64,000 nt of DNA, taken from the NCBI RefSeq assembly GCF_002575655.3, contig NC_053040.3:460770780-460834779 (forward strand), written 5' to 3'. Under the pieces are notes generated by a model. That model saw only the letters and a program-made list of their open reading frames with translations, searched no databases and was not told where the DNA came from. Numbering within the stretch: position 1 is the stretch's first letter; the number at the start of each line of letters is the position of its first letter. The stretch comes from Aegilops tauschii subsp. strangulata (taxonomy: Eukaryota > Streptophyta > Magnoliopsida > Poales > Poaceae). Below are positions 44,296-56,081 of this stretch, in pieces. Position numbers and translations under genes: made by a program.

Positions 44296-45482
44296 TGTCG
44301 GGGGTTTGGGGCGACATATGCCAAATGATGGCTTATCATGGTCGGAGCTAGTTAGACGTCGCCGGTGCCTGAAAACGGGATAAGGCGTAGACACGAACGC
44401 CAGGGCAATTTACCCATGTTCAGGGCTCTCCTAGGAGACAACACCCCTACTCCTGCTCTATGGGGTCTCCGCATGATCACTCAAGCAACAATGGTGGCTA
44501 CAAGCTTGCTCCTTGAGCTGTTGCTCTAGAGGGGGAAGAAGAAAAAGGCTTGCCCTAGCTTCCTCTCTCTATGTGTATGTATTGGTGGACTAAGGTTTGA
44601 ACCCTTTGCATGGGTGCCCTGGGGGGTTTATATAGGCCTACCCCCCAGGGGTACAATGGTAATCTGGCCGGGCGTAGGACCCGGCTATCAGTGTCTACGG
44701 TCGCCGACTTCTCCGCCTGCCGCTGGGGCCGCCGCCTGGTGGTCTTGCTGGCTGTCTCGCACTTGGCCGACAGGCCGCGCCCGCCGCTGGCGGGTCCTGC
44801 CGGCTGCTTAGTACTGTGACAATGCTACTGATGATGTGTGCTTTGTCGGGGAAGGCGTGGCTAGAGTGCCGCCGCCTGGCGGGCGCTCACTTTAGCCACT
44901 CCCCGTCTCTGCTAATTAATGGCGCACAGGCTTCAAGGGAGGGAGAGGGCCGCCTGCTGGGAGTTGGCCTCCCCCACGCCGACTAGTCGGGGCTCGCCGC
45001 CTTCTGGCTTCTCACAGACAGGTAGGGCTTGCCGCCTGCGGGCCGTACCGACAGCGCGTAGTGGGAGCATGGCCTTCTCTCCCATGGGTGAGGTCATGGG
45101 CTGCGTGGCAACAGTGCCGCGCCGGGCGAGGGACGTCCGCCCACTACGCTGCACTGTGGCCACGCTCTGCCCAAGATTCGGGGGTGGCAGGCTGCACTGT
45201 AGCTACGCCCCGTCTCGTCGTAATTATATGGGTGCCAACTTTGAGGGCGTGACGGGCCGCCTGCTAGGAGACGGCTTCTCTGGAGGCCGCCTGCTAGGAG
45301 TCGGCTCGTCTCATGCATGGCTTTCTTCTGAGGTCCGCCGCCCTCTGGCAGCCGGCTGCTTTGACCAGCCGGCCCCGAGAAGGCAGCTCCTCGGCCTTGA
45401 GGCTTGAGGGACGCAGCTGACCCCGATGTCTTGAATCGCCATGGGGAGCACATGAGGCTACCCGTGGTCGTTTACTCCGACA
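44296..45482 (-). repeat. 5' LTR of the outer Tat element
   Basis: 1187 bp, TG...CA (plus-strand view TGTCGGGGG to TCCGACA). Alignable with the inner Tat LTR near both ends and around the TATA box, but diverged in the middle. Confidence 0.9.
44617..44650 (-). promoter_or_regulatory. TATA box framed by a covarying inverted repeat (outer Tat LTR)
   Basis: Arms CCCTGGGGGGT (44617-44627) and ACCCCCCAGGG (44640-44650). Relative to the inner element both arms carry the complementary change, so the dyad stays perfect. Confidence 0.8.
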
Positions 45483-45601
45483 TTAGTTGTTGTTAAATTT
45501 AGAATCAACATTAGCAGCCTTGGTCATGAACTGTAATTAGGTGGGCATGGCAGAGTTCCACGATGCACCTTAGCAGCTGTCCTTCTCCCTGCGGGCGGCT
45601 G

Positions 45602-45709
45602 TCAAATGCATCGATGGCTGGCCATCAAACTGGAATCAGGACGCCAGACATGGTCTCAAATGCATGGATGGCCGGGTTGTCAAATTGAAATCAAGATGCG
45701 AGACCTCCC
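45602..45709. repeat. Imperfect 54-bp tandem duplication
   Basis: TCAAATGCATCGATGGCTGG at 45602 recurs as TCAAATGCATGGATGGCCGG at 45656, followed in both by a diverged match through a GAAATCA/GGAATCA core to CGAGACC/CCAGACA. Confidence 0.8.
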
Positions 45710-46548
45710 TCAAAACTCTAGGAATCTGCATAAGAGAGGGGCGAGCTGTGCTTGCCGGGGAAGACACAGATGGCGGAGAAGGAAAGCAGAAGCACAAGAC
45801 GGTGATTCTCCAGTGTTGCCATAGCGAGTCGCGGGGGGCGCCTCTCGCGCTGCACAGCCGCATCACCGCTTCCCACCCTCTTGATGGAGCTTGCATCGAT
45901 CTATCGTGCCACACACGATCCCGCCGCGCCGTGCAACCGAACCGAACGAGGCAACGGAGGTGACCCCGCGCCGTCGCCAGGCGAGGCCCTGTCCGAACCC
46001 AGTGCAGTCGCCAAGGGATCCGTAGCTCCGACTTCAGTCACGACCCAGGTTGGTCGTCCATGGGAAGAGCCGCCACACGAGGGGTAAGGGTGGGAGGCGT
46101 GCGTCCTTGGATTTGTTTTTTTGTTGTTAGCAAAGCATGCGTCCAACAATGGCTTCACCACATTGGGGAGGCTGCTACGGGCTCGTTCGGCCCAATTAAC
46201 TTGCCTAAATGCTTAGTAATGCAGCTGCACTAATTCGCTCAGTCGGGCGCACGCTCGCGGACCGCGTGATGAGACAGATTGATCCCAGATTTGGAAAGTT
46301 ACACATCCACTCATTTTATATATGGAAAGATTCTACAATAAAGATTGTTGATTTTTCTCCACCTGGCCAACCGTGAGAAGCCAATGATGAAGTAACATGC
46401 ATTAATTTTGGTACAAAAAAAATTCAAAAACCTATAGCTTTCAAATCGCGCATTGAAATTATGATCTATCTTCACCGTTGGCTTCCTCGTGACAAGCTCT
46501 TCAAAACTAGATACCATATGAATATGTTTCGATTTTTTTTCAAAAGCA

Positions 46549-46608
46549 ACTTTGATGCTAAATGAGGCAACTTTAGTGCTAAATAGGAGCAACTTTGATG
46601 CTAGATGA
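46549..46608. repeat. Three tandem copies of a GCAACTTTGATGCTAAATGA-type unit
   Basis: Units of about 21-23 bp: GCAACTTTGATGCTAAATGA, GCAACTTTAGTGCTAAATAG, GCAACTTTGATGCTAGATGA. Confidence 0.85.
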
Positions 46609-47690
46609 ATTGAACCATATCTATTTGCCATACTGTGAAGGTTCTTACCGTACAGTGGACTGTTGTCTAACATGGCTTCTAAGTTGTCTGCCTCAGAAAC
46701 CAAGTTACCTACAACACTAGGAAGTTTCCTACGGGTGATCCCCAATTGCCAAAATACTATAAAACTTGTCCATCAAGGGTCCTAAGTTTCCTACATTGCC
46801 AATTTTTTTTATTGGAGCTAAGTTGTCTACCGCTATTCCAAATTTGAAAACTATGTGGGGATGGACGGTATGAGAGCCTTGTTATTCCTTTTCTGGGGAG
46901 TCTTTCAGCCAATGCTACTAAGCACGCGCGTGTTGGCTATCTAGATCATGAGTGTTGACTAGTTGCATAAGTGGGGGCAGATGAAAAGTTGCATAGGGGA
47001 TGATGAGAAGTTTCATAGGGGTTTGGATCAGACAGTTGCCCACAAAATTGCACAAGTTGTTCATGTCATCGAAACTAATTGAAATCTCCAGATATAATGA
47101 TGAAAAACAGACATGAGTTGCTTGTCGAATGCGCTGTAGTTGCACAGAACACCCCAAAATTTATTTTTTTGTGTGATAGTCGAGAGGATAACAACCTCAG
47201 AGTTATAGTCCTTGTTTTGCCTCCAATAGCTACATCAATGGGCAAATTTTTAATGTATTATAGGCAAATGAAAGAGTAATGGCAGTCAACTGAGCATCAC
47301 TAATAGGCAACTTCATAGTGTTTATATGTAACATAGAAAGGCAATAATAAGCAACTTCATAATTTTTGTAGGCAACTAGGCATCAATGCTAGGGAACTGA
47401 CTATCCATGGAAGGCAACCGACCAACCACGGTAGGCAAGTGTGATAATGTTAGCAACATTCAATGATACACATATTGCAATGAAATTGCTTATATGTAGC
47501 ACTAAAGGTGCCTCATGCTTATTGATGTTTTCTCATTTTTTCCCATGACCAACCTAATAGGTAGTCCTACTAGGGAAAAATGAAGTTCCTTACCTATTGC
47601 ACTAAAGTTGCCTCTATCGCACCCAAAGTTGCCTCGATAAAAAGTTTGGGGTGGCATAGAGTTAGGATACTTGCTAGTTATGGTAGACGA

Positions 47691-48588
47691 TGTCGGCGTC
47701 CTGGGATCGGGGGTACCCAGACTTGCCTGCCTGCGGCCCACGGCGTGGCTCCACCAACGGCCCGGTACGGCTCAGCTTCGGCAGCAACAACTTAAGACCC
47801 TTGCAAGGGGCCAAGCCTCGCAAGGCGGACGACACCAAGACCTTCCTGTGGGCGGCCTCGCTAGGCTGGCTCCTGAGGAGCGGAGATATCTATGCAAGGG
47901 GCACCTCGCGAGGTTCGCATGACGTGAGCCGTGACGACCAAGGCCAGGCGGACACCAGCGGGCGCAGTCTACCAATTTACTTTTTGGTGCTAAAGAGGAA
48001 GGCGCAGGCGAGGAGTCCCGAGGCATCAAGCAAAGGTTTCCATATCGGTGCAATAAGACCAAGACCAGCAGGACAGCAGGACGGAGGTCATCGCGGAGCC
48101 CATGGCAGCGTCACCACCAGAGCCTTTGGCAGGCGAAGACTACTTTTGTCAGGATAACTTGTACTAGTTGCCTCCCTTCAAAATTGGCCGTTGTGGGATC
48201 CCTTCCCGCCTACATTTTGGAAGAGGACTGGGGCCTCTATAAATAGGACTAACTACCACCATAGGAGGCAACTCACCTTGGACGGGATCTATTCCACCAA
48301 GACCATCTCACCAGCTCATAGAGCTCAAGAACACCTCTCCTCCGGAGGCAGCTCACCCATTGTACTAGTTCATCCTTAGCCCTCGAGGCAATCCACCACC
48401 ACCACACTAGAGTAGGGTATTACACCACATGGTGGCCCGAACCAGTATAAACCTCTGTGTCTCGTGTTCTTTGGGTTCGGCGAGCTAGGCCGTGGAATCG
48501 TTGGGTAAGCAGGCTGGGGAGAGAGAGTCCTTCGTGCGCACCCTAGAGTTCGAACCTCTCAAGGGTCTGCGGAGCCCTGAATCCGACA
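47691..48588 (+). repeat. 5' LTR of the pol-less Tat-type element
   Basis: 898 bp, starts TGTCGGCG and ends TCCGACA. TATA-like CTCTATAAATAGG at about 48235-48247. Confidence 0.85.
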
Positions 48589-48589
48589 T

Positions 48590-48612
48590 TTGGCGCGCTA
48601 GGTAGGGGTGCG
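48590..48612 (+). promoter_or_regulatory. Primer-binding-site-like sequence, tRNA not assigned
   Basis: TGGCGCGCTAGGTAGGGGTG begins one base after the LTR. Similar TGGCGCGC... sites are common in grass Tat elements, but I cannot match it to a tRNA with confidence. Confidence 0.55.
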
Positions 48613-48858
48613 CGGAAGCTTTCTTCTCCATCGATCGGCCCGTCATCGCCCTGCGGTTCCGATGTCTGACGATCCGAGGACCCATGCCGACCACTGGGCT
48701 GCCTAGCCTGCCTGGGCACCGCCATCCCCTCAAGAAGACCTCAACTCCACGCTCCAGGCGGCCTGCGCGCCGCCCAACACCCCCAGGCGCGGGCCCGCGC
48801 CAACCGCCCTCGCGCACGGCGCACGCGCGCCGCCACGCGATCTTCAGGTTACGCTGCG

Positions 48859-49503
48859 ACAATGGCACCACACACCCGACGGGAGCAGGCAAACATGCGA
48901 GCCGCGCTCATCGTGGCGCGGAAGCTACTGCGGTTCAGGTTGGGGAGAGCGGCCACGGTGCACTGCTGGAACGAGTCGTTGAACTTCTGGACACCGCCTG
49001 CAGGGGTACGCCGCCTTTCTGCTCCTTGGCCACACCCAAGGTTGTGGCGGAAGCTCGCGCGAGGCACCGGTGAGCTCGTGCGCCCCCTGGGGCGTCTGGG
49101 GGATCCGACAACACCAACACAGGCCCAGGCACGGGCCGTCCTGCCACGACCGCGCCGCCACGAGGAGGGACAAGAGTTGGCTGCCCGCCGCGAGGACGCG
49201 TTGGAATGCCACCCAGCGGCCACCAGGGCCAAATGCCACGACTGGCGGCTCAAGGTGCGGGGCACCTGGGTGACGGTTCCGGTGAGGTGATCGCGGACGC
49301 CTACGTGCCCTGCATGGTGAACCTGGAGTACCTGCTGGGGGAAGGCCCCGACCCTTTCCCTGGGCCAGGATGGGTGGCTGGAGTGCCCGAGACGCGGGCC
49401 TTCCACGATTCGCCCGGAGGCTTCACTGGCCCCTTCAGCGATGACGACGGCGGGGTACGGCCAATATCTCAGGAGCAAGCTTACGCTAACCCTGAACTGT
49501 AGG
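48859..49503 (+). pseudogene. Gag N-terminal remnant, tentative
   Basis: Frames at 48862-49290 and 49206-49502 begin soon after the primer-binding site. The first carries an Arg/Ala-rich helix (HTRREQANMRAALIVARKLL), and the second ends near a segment with EYLLGEGPDPFPGPGW. The position fits gag. A gag core domain, knuckle and protease are not visible, so I treat this as a truncated and frameshifted remnant. The assignment is by position more than by sequence. Confidence 0.4.
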
Positions 49504-50794
49504 AGAACCAGGCCGCATTAGCAGTTAGGGACCCCAGGGCTATGGCCCTGCCCCCGACAGGGGTGGTGCTCTGGGGGCTGTGCGGGAGAGGCCAGGAGCC
49601 AGGCCCTCCCTCGTGCCGCACGGAGCCAGGTGCTGCACGGAGGTAGGTCCTCTGCCGGGGGAAGCGCAGGCGAGCCTTTCCCCTCCGGCAAATGGCCCGT
49701 GGTCACTGAGGGCGCCGCCGGCATCCTCCTTGCCCCTTGGTCTCGTCTTGGTTTCCGGACACCCCAATGGTGGTCGGGGTGGCGCAGGGCGGGGCCCTCG
49801 CCTGGCGATATGAAGTAAGGCTCGGGCCTGTGAAGGTCTCCGCTCGTGACACTCTCACGTAATAATGAGAGGGGTTGTACACGCCTCGGAGTCTCCGGAG
49901 TGCCGCCCTCAGGCCTCGGGGGCTCCCTCCCACGTCCTAGTGGAAGCACCATACTCCGTGTTGGCCGTCGACACTGTCCCCCAATGACTATGCTCACAGC
50001 CAGTGAAAGCACTTAGCTCCGCGCTGGTGGGAAGACAAGAAGACTAGCTAGGTGCCGGACGCGGCTATTTGCTTTTGACATCTTTTCTGTAGCTCGAATT
50101 TGCAGCGTTTTGTATTTGAATTTGAAGTCGTATTTTCATTGGCAAGCGTGGTGGGTGTCTTTTCTCGTTCATGTTGATATTTGAGTTTTCTGGATCAGTG
50201 CCTTGTTTGAGACTCGCGCCTGCTACCTCACCCTTCCGAGCACCTCGCGAGCGGGGGCTGGGTGTGGCATCCCCGCACTACGCGCGCACCTTGCCATGGC
50301 TGGCGCTCGCTCCTCGCGAGGCCCTCTAGGGCGGACGAGCAGGCTCGTCAGGAGCCCAAAGCCTCGCAAACCCGCGAAGGACTCCCCTCGGGAGAAATAC
50401 ACACCAGCAACTACCAAATTAGTTCGAAGCCTGCCTGGACTAAGGTAAGTTACAGCGGCAAGCCTACGGGGGACTCGCGAGCTTGCAAAAGCGTGTTTCA
50501 AGTCTGGCCTAAGAAATAAAATGGTAGTCTGTTTACAATGAGGGGCTCCCCCTCCCCAAAATGCTCTTACACCTTGAGGGGCCGTGCCCAAACTTTTGCA
50601 TGCAGGTTCAAAATAAAGGAGCACGAGCTCAGTTGAACATGTCGCTTGTCGCATCTTCCGAATCGCTCCCAGACGTGCTGTTGGCGCTGTCGCTGGCACC
50701 ATCTTCACCGTCATCAACCGCGCCACCCTCATCCGCCACGACCACCACCGCGTCGTCTTCAGAAGCGAAGGCCCTGACCAGAGCATCCACATTC
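49504..50794. other. Spacer with no recognised gene
   Basis: Corresponds in place to pol plus the pol/antisense spacer of complete Tat elements. GC-rich at both ends, with an A/T-rich middle (about 50090-50200). Minus-strand open frames (for example 50223-50798) have no recognisable content. Confidence 0.55.
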
Positions 50795-53700
50795 TCATCC
50801 ACCTAGCATGCCAGGTTGTCCCGGACGACTCCGGGCACTAGGGCGAGGCGGCGCAAAGTCGAAGTGGGGATCGGTGTTCTGGAGATGACTGAAGACGCGG
50901 GAAAACGCGTGCCCAAGGAGGCCACGGCTCTTTTCATCAACAAGCTCGCGAGCCCTCTTAGCCTGGTCCTCCAGGCGCGTAACGACGTCGGTGAAGAAGC
51001 GGATATGACCGGCATAGTCTTCTGCATGGGGATGAGGGGCGTGTTCATCACAGATGACGCCCAGCGCCTGGTTGGCCCTCCCCCTGAGGTCCCGGAGCAT
51101 GGGGGTGTGTTCGCGCTGCAACGTTTGTCAGCGGATCGCCTCTTCCCTGCTCTGCTGCGCGAGGGACTCGGCCTCGGTAGCCCGCCGCTGAAGCGGGAGC
51201 AGTTCAGCACGGGCGGAGGCCAACTCAGCCTGCATGGAAATCAGGGCAGCCACGGCGGCCTTCTCGCACTGCTCCGCTTCAGCCAGCCTTGACCTGAGTG
51301 CGGCTGTTCTGCCGTCAGCTTCGGCTTCCAAGAGCTTGAGCTTTAGGTCGTGTCTGTTGGCAAGATCTGTGCGAGCCTCCGCCACCCTGCGGTCAACTTC
51401 CTCCTGGATCCTGGCCTCGCGCGCATTGGCAGCATCTTCCGCCTGAGCAACCTGATGCTCCATCGTCTCCAAACGCTCAAGCTCGAGGCTGCGCTCCGTG
51501 GCCTCCAAAATCAGCGCTTCCTCGCGCTTCCAGATCTCCTCCTCGTCGGAAGGTGCCCCTTCATCGATGCCTAGGTAGCTCTGCGCGCCTCTACTTGCTG
51601 CTCTAGGGAGGCGTTCATGGCCTGGAGCTCCTGCCTGCGCTTCTCCGTGACCTCGCAGCGGTGGTCGGCCTACCTGGCCTCCTCCATGGCTCGAGCGCCG
51701 GCCTCACGCGAGGTCGCAAGGGATGCCTCGGCCTTCGCGTTGGCGTGCTCACGCTGCAGACGCTGAGGATGATGGCCACCTTTAGTTGATGTCATTCGTC
51801 CACCAGCTGAAGGCCCTCGGTTTCAAGGCGAGTGTCAACATACACGAGCTCTTCCCCAAGCCGGCTCAGTGCACCCATCGCCTCCCGGAAGAGCTCGTGA
51901 CGGACGGCACCCCGCTTGCGCGCAAGCTCGAACGCACGGCCGGGTTTGTCCTCCACGCCGGAGGCCGTTAGAGAGGTTCGAAATGGCTCGCCTCCTCCGA
52001 GCGGGGGCTGGAGGCCGGCGCCTTTCCAGTCGCCCTTCGGGCCTTGGCAGGGGCCCGGAGGGGCGGAGGCTCGTTGCTCGAAGAAGAGGCCAGGGCCTAG
52101 GTCACCCAGCCGCGGTCAATAACCAGAGGAGGAGCTCTTGGCACACTTTCCGGATCCCAGGCGGGACCGTGAAGGAGGAACGGCAAGAACGCGGGGTCAA
52201 GACGCCAGGTCGGCACGTCCACCTCCCCGGCCGACCTCACGCCAGGCGCGGCGGGCTGGCTCAAGGCTCTCAGGGTCGACGGAGGACTCGAGGCAGGAGT
52301 AGGTTGTTTCTCGGAAGATTTCGTCACCTTAACGGAAGGGCCCCTGAGGAACCACACTCAGGACGGGAAGCAGCACTCAAGAAATTGTGAAGATAAGGTA
52401 CTCACCCGTCTATGTCATTGTACTTCCTCTGCTTCAATGACCGAAAGGCATCATCACTGCAGCTTGGAGATCCCTTCCTCTTGCGGAGCACGTCAAAGTT
52501 CGGTCGGAGTCGGCCGAAGCCTTGGGTGCAGTCACCAGCGCCGGGCGCGGCTGGCATGGCTCCTGAGGACGCGACCTCAAGAACGCTGGGCTGCGGGGAG
52601 CCCTCGGCCTCTGCCTCGCGGCGACCCGCCAGTGCCTCGGGGGCTTCAGCCTCAGGAGCAGCGGACTGCGTTGTCCCCCTGGCCGCTTCCTCGGGATGGC
52701 TCCCTCGAGCCCCAGGAGATGGCGCTTCAGGAGCCCCAAGCGACGCCGGCTCCTCAGCAGCCGCGTCGCCAGCCTTCGACAGCGATCGCCCCCCTGCGCC
52801 CACTTCCGGGGCGAGTGTCGTGCTGGCGGCGGGCAGGGGGGCCACAAAGACAGGGCTCTCGCGAGGCACTTCAAGGCCAGCCAGACGTAGTCCCCATTCG
52901 TCGAAAGGGGGCATCTGCCTCACGAACGCCACCTTGTTCGAGCAGCAGTACAGGAGGCAGCCCTCCTCTGGCATGTTGGCTGGCGACGAGTCGCCCGTCA
53001 GGAGCTCAAGCACAGTTTGTTGTGCCTCGAGAGGAAGCCCAAGCTCGTGGAGCCTAATGCAGTCTTTGCTGCCGGAGAAGGTCCACATTGGACGAGAGTG
53101 GCACTGAAGCGGAGCAATACCGCGCTGGATGAACTCCTTCACCACCATGGGCGTTGTCACGTCGAGATCCTTCAGCCTAGTCAGCCGGCGCCAGACTGGG
53201 CAAGACGCGGTTCAGCGAGCCTCTCGTGCCCCCAGCCGGAGCTCGGAGCAGCGGGTGCCGTCGGAAGCGAGAGCAGGGGGCTGAGCACGCCGGCATCCGC
53301 GATAACCCACCATGTCCGAAACCCGCTCACACATGGCGAGAGCTCGAAATCAATCCCCGAGCCGGCTCTCGCAGCCACGGCTTGGAAGCTCACGCATCCC
53401 ACACACTGCTAGGGGGCGGTCAGATGTTGCGAGAAGAAGTGGCGAAGTAAGGCCACGGAAGGAGCGATGCCCACCATGGCCTCACAGGCATAGGCGAAGA
53501 CAGCAAGAAGGATGATGGACTGGGGATCCAGGTGCAGCATATTGATCTGGTAGTGGGAAAATATGGCATTGAAGAAGGCGGAGAAGGGGGGAATCAGGCT
53601 AGCCCATAGGGCGTGAAGATGGATGCGGACCTCGGTGGCTGTCCTGTCGACCGAGGCACGGGATGCGGGCCAGACCACCGTCTTCCCCCATTCGTTGGAA

Positions 53701-54011
53701 TCTGCAGCAAGCGCAGGGCAGACCTTGTCCATCGCCTCCTGGTTGAGCACCACCGACCGCTCAAAGGCGGGCTCGAACACCGGCGGCGCTTCGGCTGAAG
53801 CCAGGGGCTTCTTCTTTCCCTTCTTCGTCCGGCTCGGCGCGGCGATGGAGAGGATGGGGTCCTGGTCTGATTGGAGGAGGAGACCGTTGTTTTCGGCAAG
53901 GTGGAGGAGTTGGGAAGTGCGCCACCGGCAATGAAGGTGGAGCTGTGTATACTGCGGTGGCCACCTAGCTAGGCGAATATCAAGGCAGCATGGAGAAGCG
54001 GAGACGCCCAC
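50795..54011 (-). pseudogene. Antisense gene of the pol-less Tat-type element
   Basis: Homologous in plan to the antisense gene at 18542-22306. The 5' part (54011-53403) carries PPFSAFFNAIFSHYQINMLHL, aligning with the FSAFFRSWLDFYQLQPHHL region of the inner protein. 53402-53181 continues in the same frame after TAG 53409-53411. 53160-52406 has the Tat-typical EFIQRGIAPLQCHSRPMWTF and SGSKDCIRL, then an Ala/Pro/Glu-rich low-complexity region, and ends at a GTGAGT donor (52405 downward). The part at 51508-50795 is a heptad-rich coiled coil (QSREEAIR, TGA at about 51128) followed by a helical C-terminal domain ending near SHLQNTDPHFDF. Several stops make this copy defective. The intron between 52405 and the coiled-coil exon is not fully resolved. 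Confidence 0.7.
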
Positions 54012-54112
54012 GTCCTGTCAATCGCCACATGTCAATCAAGGCCGCAGGCGGTTGGGGCCCGCGACACTCCGGACTTGCCCCTTGGCTTCGCCTCGAAGCC
54101 AAGTATGAGCGC

Positions 54113-54132
54113 GCCTTGGGCCCGGGGGCTAC
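54113..54132 (+). promoter_or_regulatory. Polypurine tract of the pol-less Tat-type element
   Basis: GGGCCCGGGGGCTAC ends directly at the 3' LTR start TGTTGGTG. The GGGGGCTAC ending parallels GGGGACTAC of the inner Tat element. Confidence 0.7.
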
Positions 54133-55036
54133 TGTTGGTGTTCTGGGAACGGGGGTCCCCAGACTTGCCTGCCTACGGCCCACTGCGTCGCTCTCTCTCA
54201 GTGGCCCGGTACGGCCCGTCTTCATCAACAACCACTCAAGACCCTCGCGAGGGTCCAAGCCTCACGAGGCGGGCAACACAAGACCTCCTCGGGGGCAGCC
54301 TCGCTAGGCTAGCTCGCGAGGAGCGGAGATATCAATGCGGAGGGGCACCTCACGAGGTTCGCATGACGTGAGCCATGACGACCAGAGCCAGGCGGGCGCC
54401 AGCGGGCGCAAAGTACCAGTTTCCTCTTTGGTGCTAAAGAGGCAGGCGCAGGCGAGGAGTCTCGAGGCACCAGGCAAAGGTTTCCATATCAGTGCAACAA
54501 GACCAAGACCAGCAGGACGGCAGGACAGAGGTCTTCGCGGAGCCCACAACTACATCACCACCAGAACCTTTGGTAGGCGAAGTCCACGTTTAGTCAGGAT
54601 AACTTGTGCTAGTTGTCCCCCTTCAAAATTGGCCATTGTGGGATCCCTTCCCGCCTACATTTGGGAAGAGGACCAGGGCCTCTATAAATAGGATTAGCCA
54701 CCACCGTAAGAAAAGGGAGGGAGATGGAGGATCGGTTCCATTCCATCCACACATACACACAAGCTCATCGAGCTCAAGAACACCTCTCCTCAGGAGGCTA
54801 TTCATCCCTTGAACGTATTCATCCTCAGCCTACAAGGCAATCCACCACACCACACTGGAGTAGGGTATTACACCGCAACGGTGGCCCGAACCAGTATAAA
54901 CTCTTGTGTCTCTTGTTCCTTGGGTTCGGCGAGCTAGGCCTTGAGATCATTGCGAGAGTGAGCTAGGGAGAGAGAGATCTTCGTGCGCACCCCAGAGTTC
55001 GAACCTCAAGGGTTTGCTGGAACCCACGATCCGACA
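54133..55036 (+). repeat. 3' LTR of the pol-less Tat-type element
   Basis: 904 bp, TGTTGGTG to ATCCGACA. Diverged from 47691-48588 throughout. Confidence 0.85.
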
Positions 55037-56081
55037 ATATCGTTTATAGTCTACATAAATTTATCTAACATACAATGTTGCTGAAATCATATTTACATAA
55101 TATGCCATGTCAATCAGGAAATATCAATCACGACAATTCATAATGTTTTGAGATGATTATCAATCTAAATAGAAAATAGATGTGGCACATGTAGAAAAAT
55201 GTTAAGTCAATGCTCAACTTAGCAAATGGTAATCCTTGATGAAAAAGGTTCCCACAAAGGATAATAGCGGAGGTAGTTAGTAGAGCAGAGTGAGACGGGG
55301 CCGGTCTTGTAATGATGTCAATTAGTTGGGGAGGCAGCTTGAATATATATACAAGCATTAAAGTTGCTAAGCTACTGGCACTCTCATGCAATCCAAGTGC
55401 TTTGCTTTGTGCTCTCCTATGATGCCACGTGTTCATGGTTTTGTTTTTGGTTCGGTCCGGTTTTTCTTCTGTATTTGCTACGGTTTTTTGGGTGTTGATT
55501 GGGTTTGTTGACCGCCGTCCAATTCACTGCTTTGACTAATCCGCCGCTTACAACGAAGCTTTTGTATCTTTTGTCTTCCTTCTCACGAGGACCCTATATA
55601 TTCAACCCCATCTCTAATCTCTCATGTTTTCTCCCCAGCACCGCTCTTCTAGAAAAATAGCACGCACACGCTCAATCCTTCTGCCATACTATCATTGCTT
55701 GCCATCCCACAGTCGGCTTCCTCTTGCTTTGCTGCTGCCGCCTGTCGTGCCGCCATTGGCCCCCTTCCCATTTGTTGCCTTCCCACGTGCCTCATTTTCC
55801 TCTATCGTAATGAGCATGGTGTGGCCATGGCTAAAGCGCCAGAAGGAGGAGGAGAGGAAAGGATATCCACCGTCGGCTTCCTCTAGCTTTGCCGCTGCCG
55901 TCTGCCATGCCGCCACTGGCCCTTGTCCCCTCAGTTGCCTTCCTATGTCACTCCTTTCCCCCTCACCTAACGAGCAAGGTGTTTCCATGGCGGAAACGCC
56001 CGGAGAAGGAGGAGAGTAAAGGAGATGGACTAGTATGAGATCAAGGACTCTGGCCATCATGGTTCCATTGCGTGGATGCAT
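55037..56081. other. Unclassified sequence with a promoter-like segment
   Basis: A/T-rich at first. A TATA-like CCTATATATTC at about 55594-55604 is followed by a pyrimidine-rich stretch and a 131-codon open frame (55624-56019) that consists mostly of a tandem duplication. I recognise neither protein nor transposon here. The open frame is Pro/Ser/Leu-rich and is probably not a gene. Confidence 0.45.
55711..56030. repeat. Tandem duplication with 160-bp period
   Basis: AGTCGGCTTCCTCTTGCTTTG at 55711 recurs as CGTCGGCTTCCTCTAGCTTTG at 55871. Both copies continue in register to GGAGGAGAG/GGAGGAGAG, with about 20% divergence. Confidence 0.85.

Larger units (their letters stand above)
40543..45482 (-). 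mobile_element. Outer Tat-lineage retrotransposon, right fragment
   Basis: 5' part of the element whose 3' part is at 11502-14375: 5' LTR, tRNA-Lys primer-binding site, gag, protease and RT N-terminus. It is related to, but clearly distinct from, the inner Tat element. The bases after the LTR, TTAGT (45483-45487), should recur at the left end of the element outside this window. Confidence 0.92.
45483..47690. other. Unclassified sequence flanking the outer Tat element
   Basis: About 2.2 kb with no ORF that I can relate to a protein. The first 650 bases are moderately GC-rich; the rest is A/T-rich. It carries two sets of short repeats (45602-45709 and 46549-46608). Many scattered GGCAACT / AGTTGCC words occur, in one orientation at about 46670-46850 and the other at 47280-47480. 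This may be old transposon sequence, possibly subterminal DNA of a class II element, but no terminal inverted repeat or transposase is visible. Confidence 0.5.
47691..55036 (+). mobile_element. Pol-less Tat-type retrotransposon with an antisense gene
   Basis: LTRs at 47691-48588 and 54133-55036, plus orientation (TATA at about 48236-48244 and 54681-54689). A primer-binding-site-like sequence follows the 5' LTR and a polypurine tract precedes the 3' LTR. The 5.5-kb internal region keeps a gag-like remnant and a large antisense gene on the minus strand but no RT or integrase. The LTRs differ by well over 10% by eye, and no target-site duplication is found (GACGA against ATATC). It is either very old or a recombinant of two elements. 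Confidence 0.82.

Noticed and set aside
45716..46137. Possible host gene exon in GC-rich flank
   Set aside because: Short open frames in several phases, no recognisable protein, no consistent splice sites.
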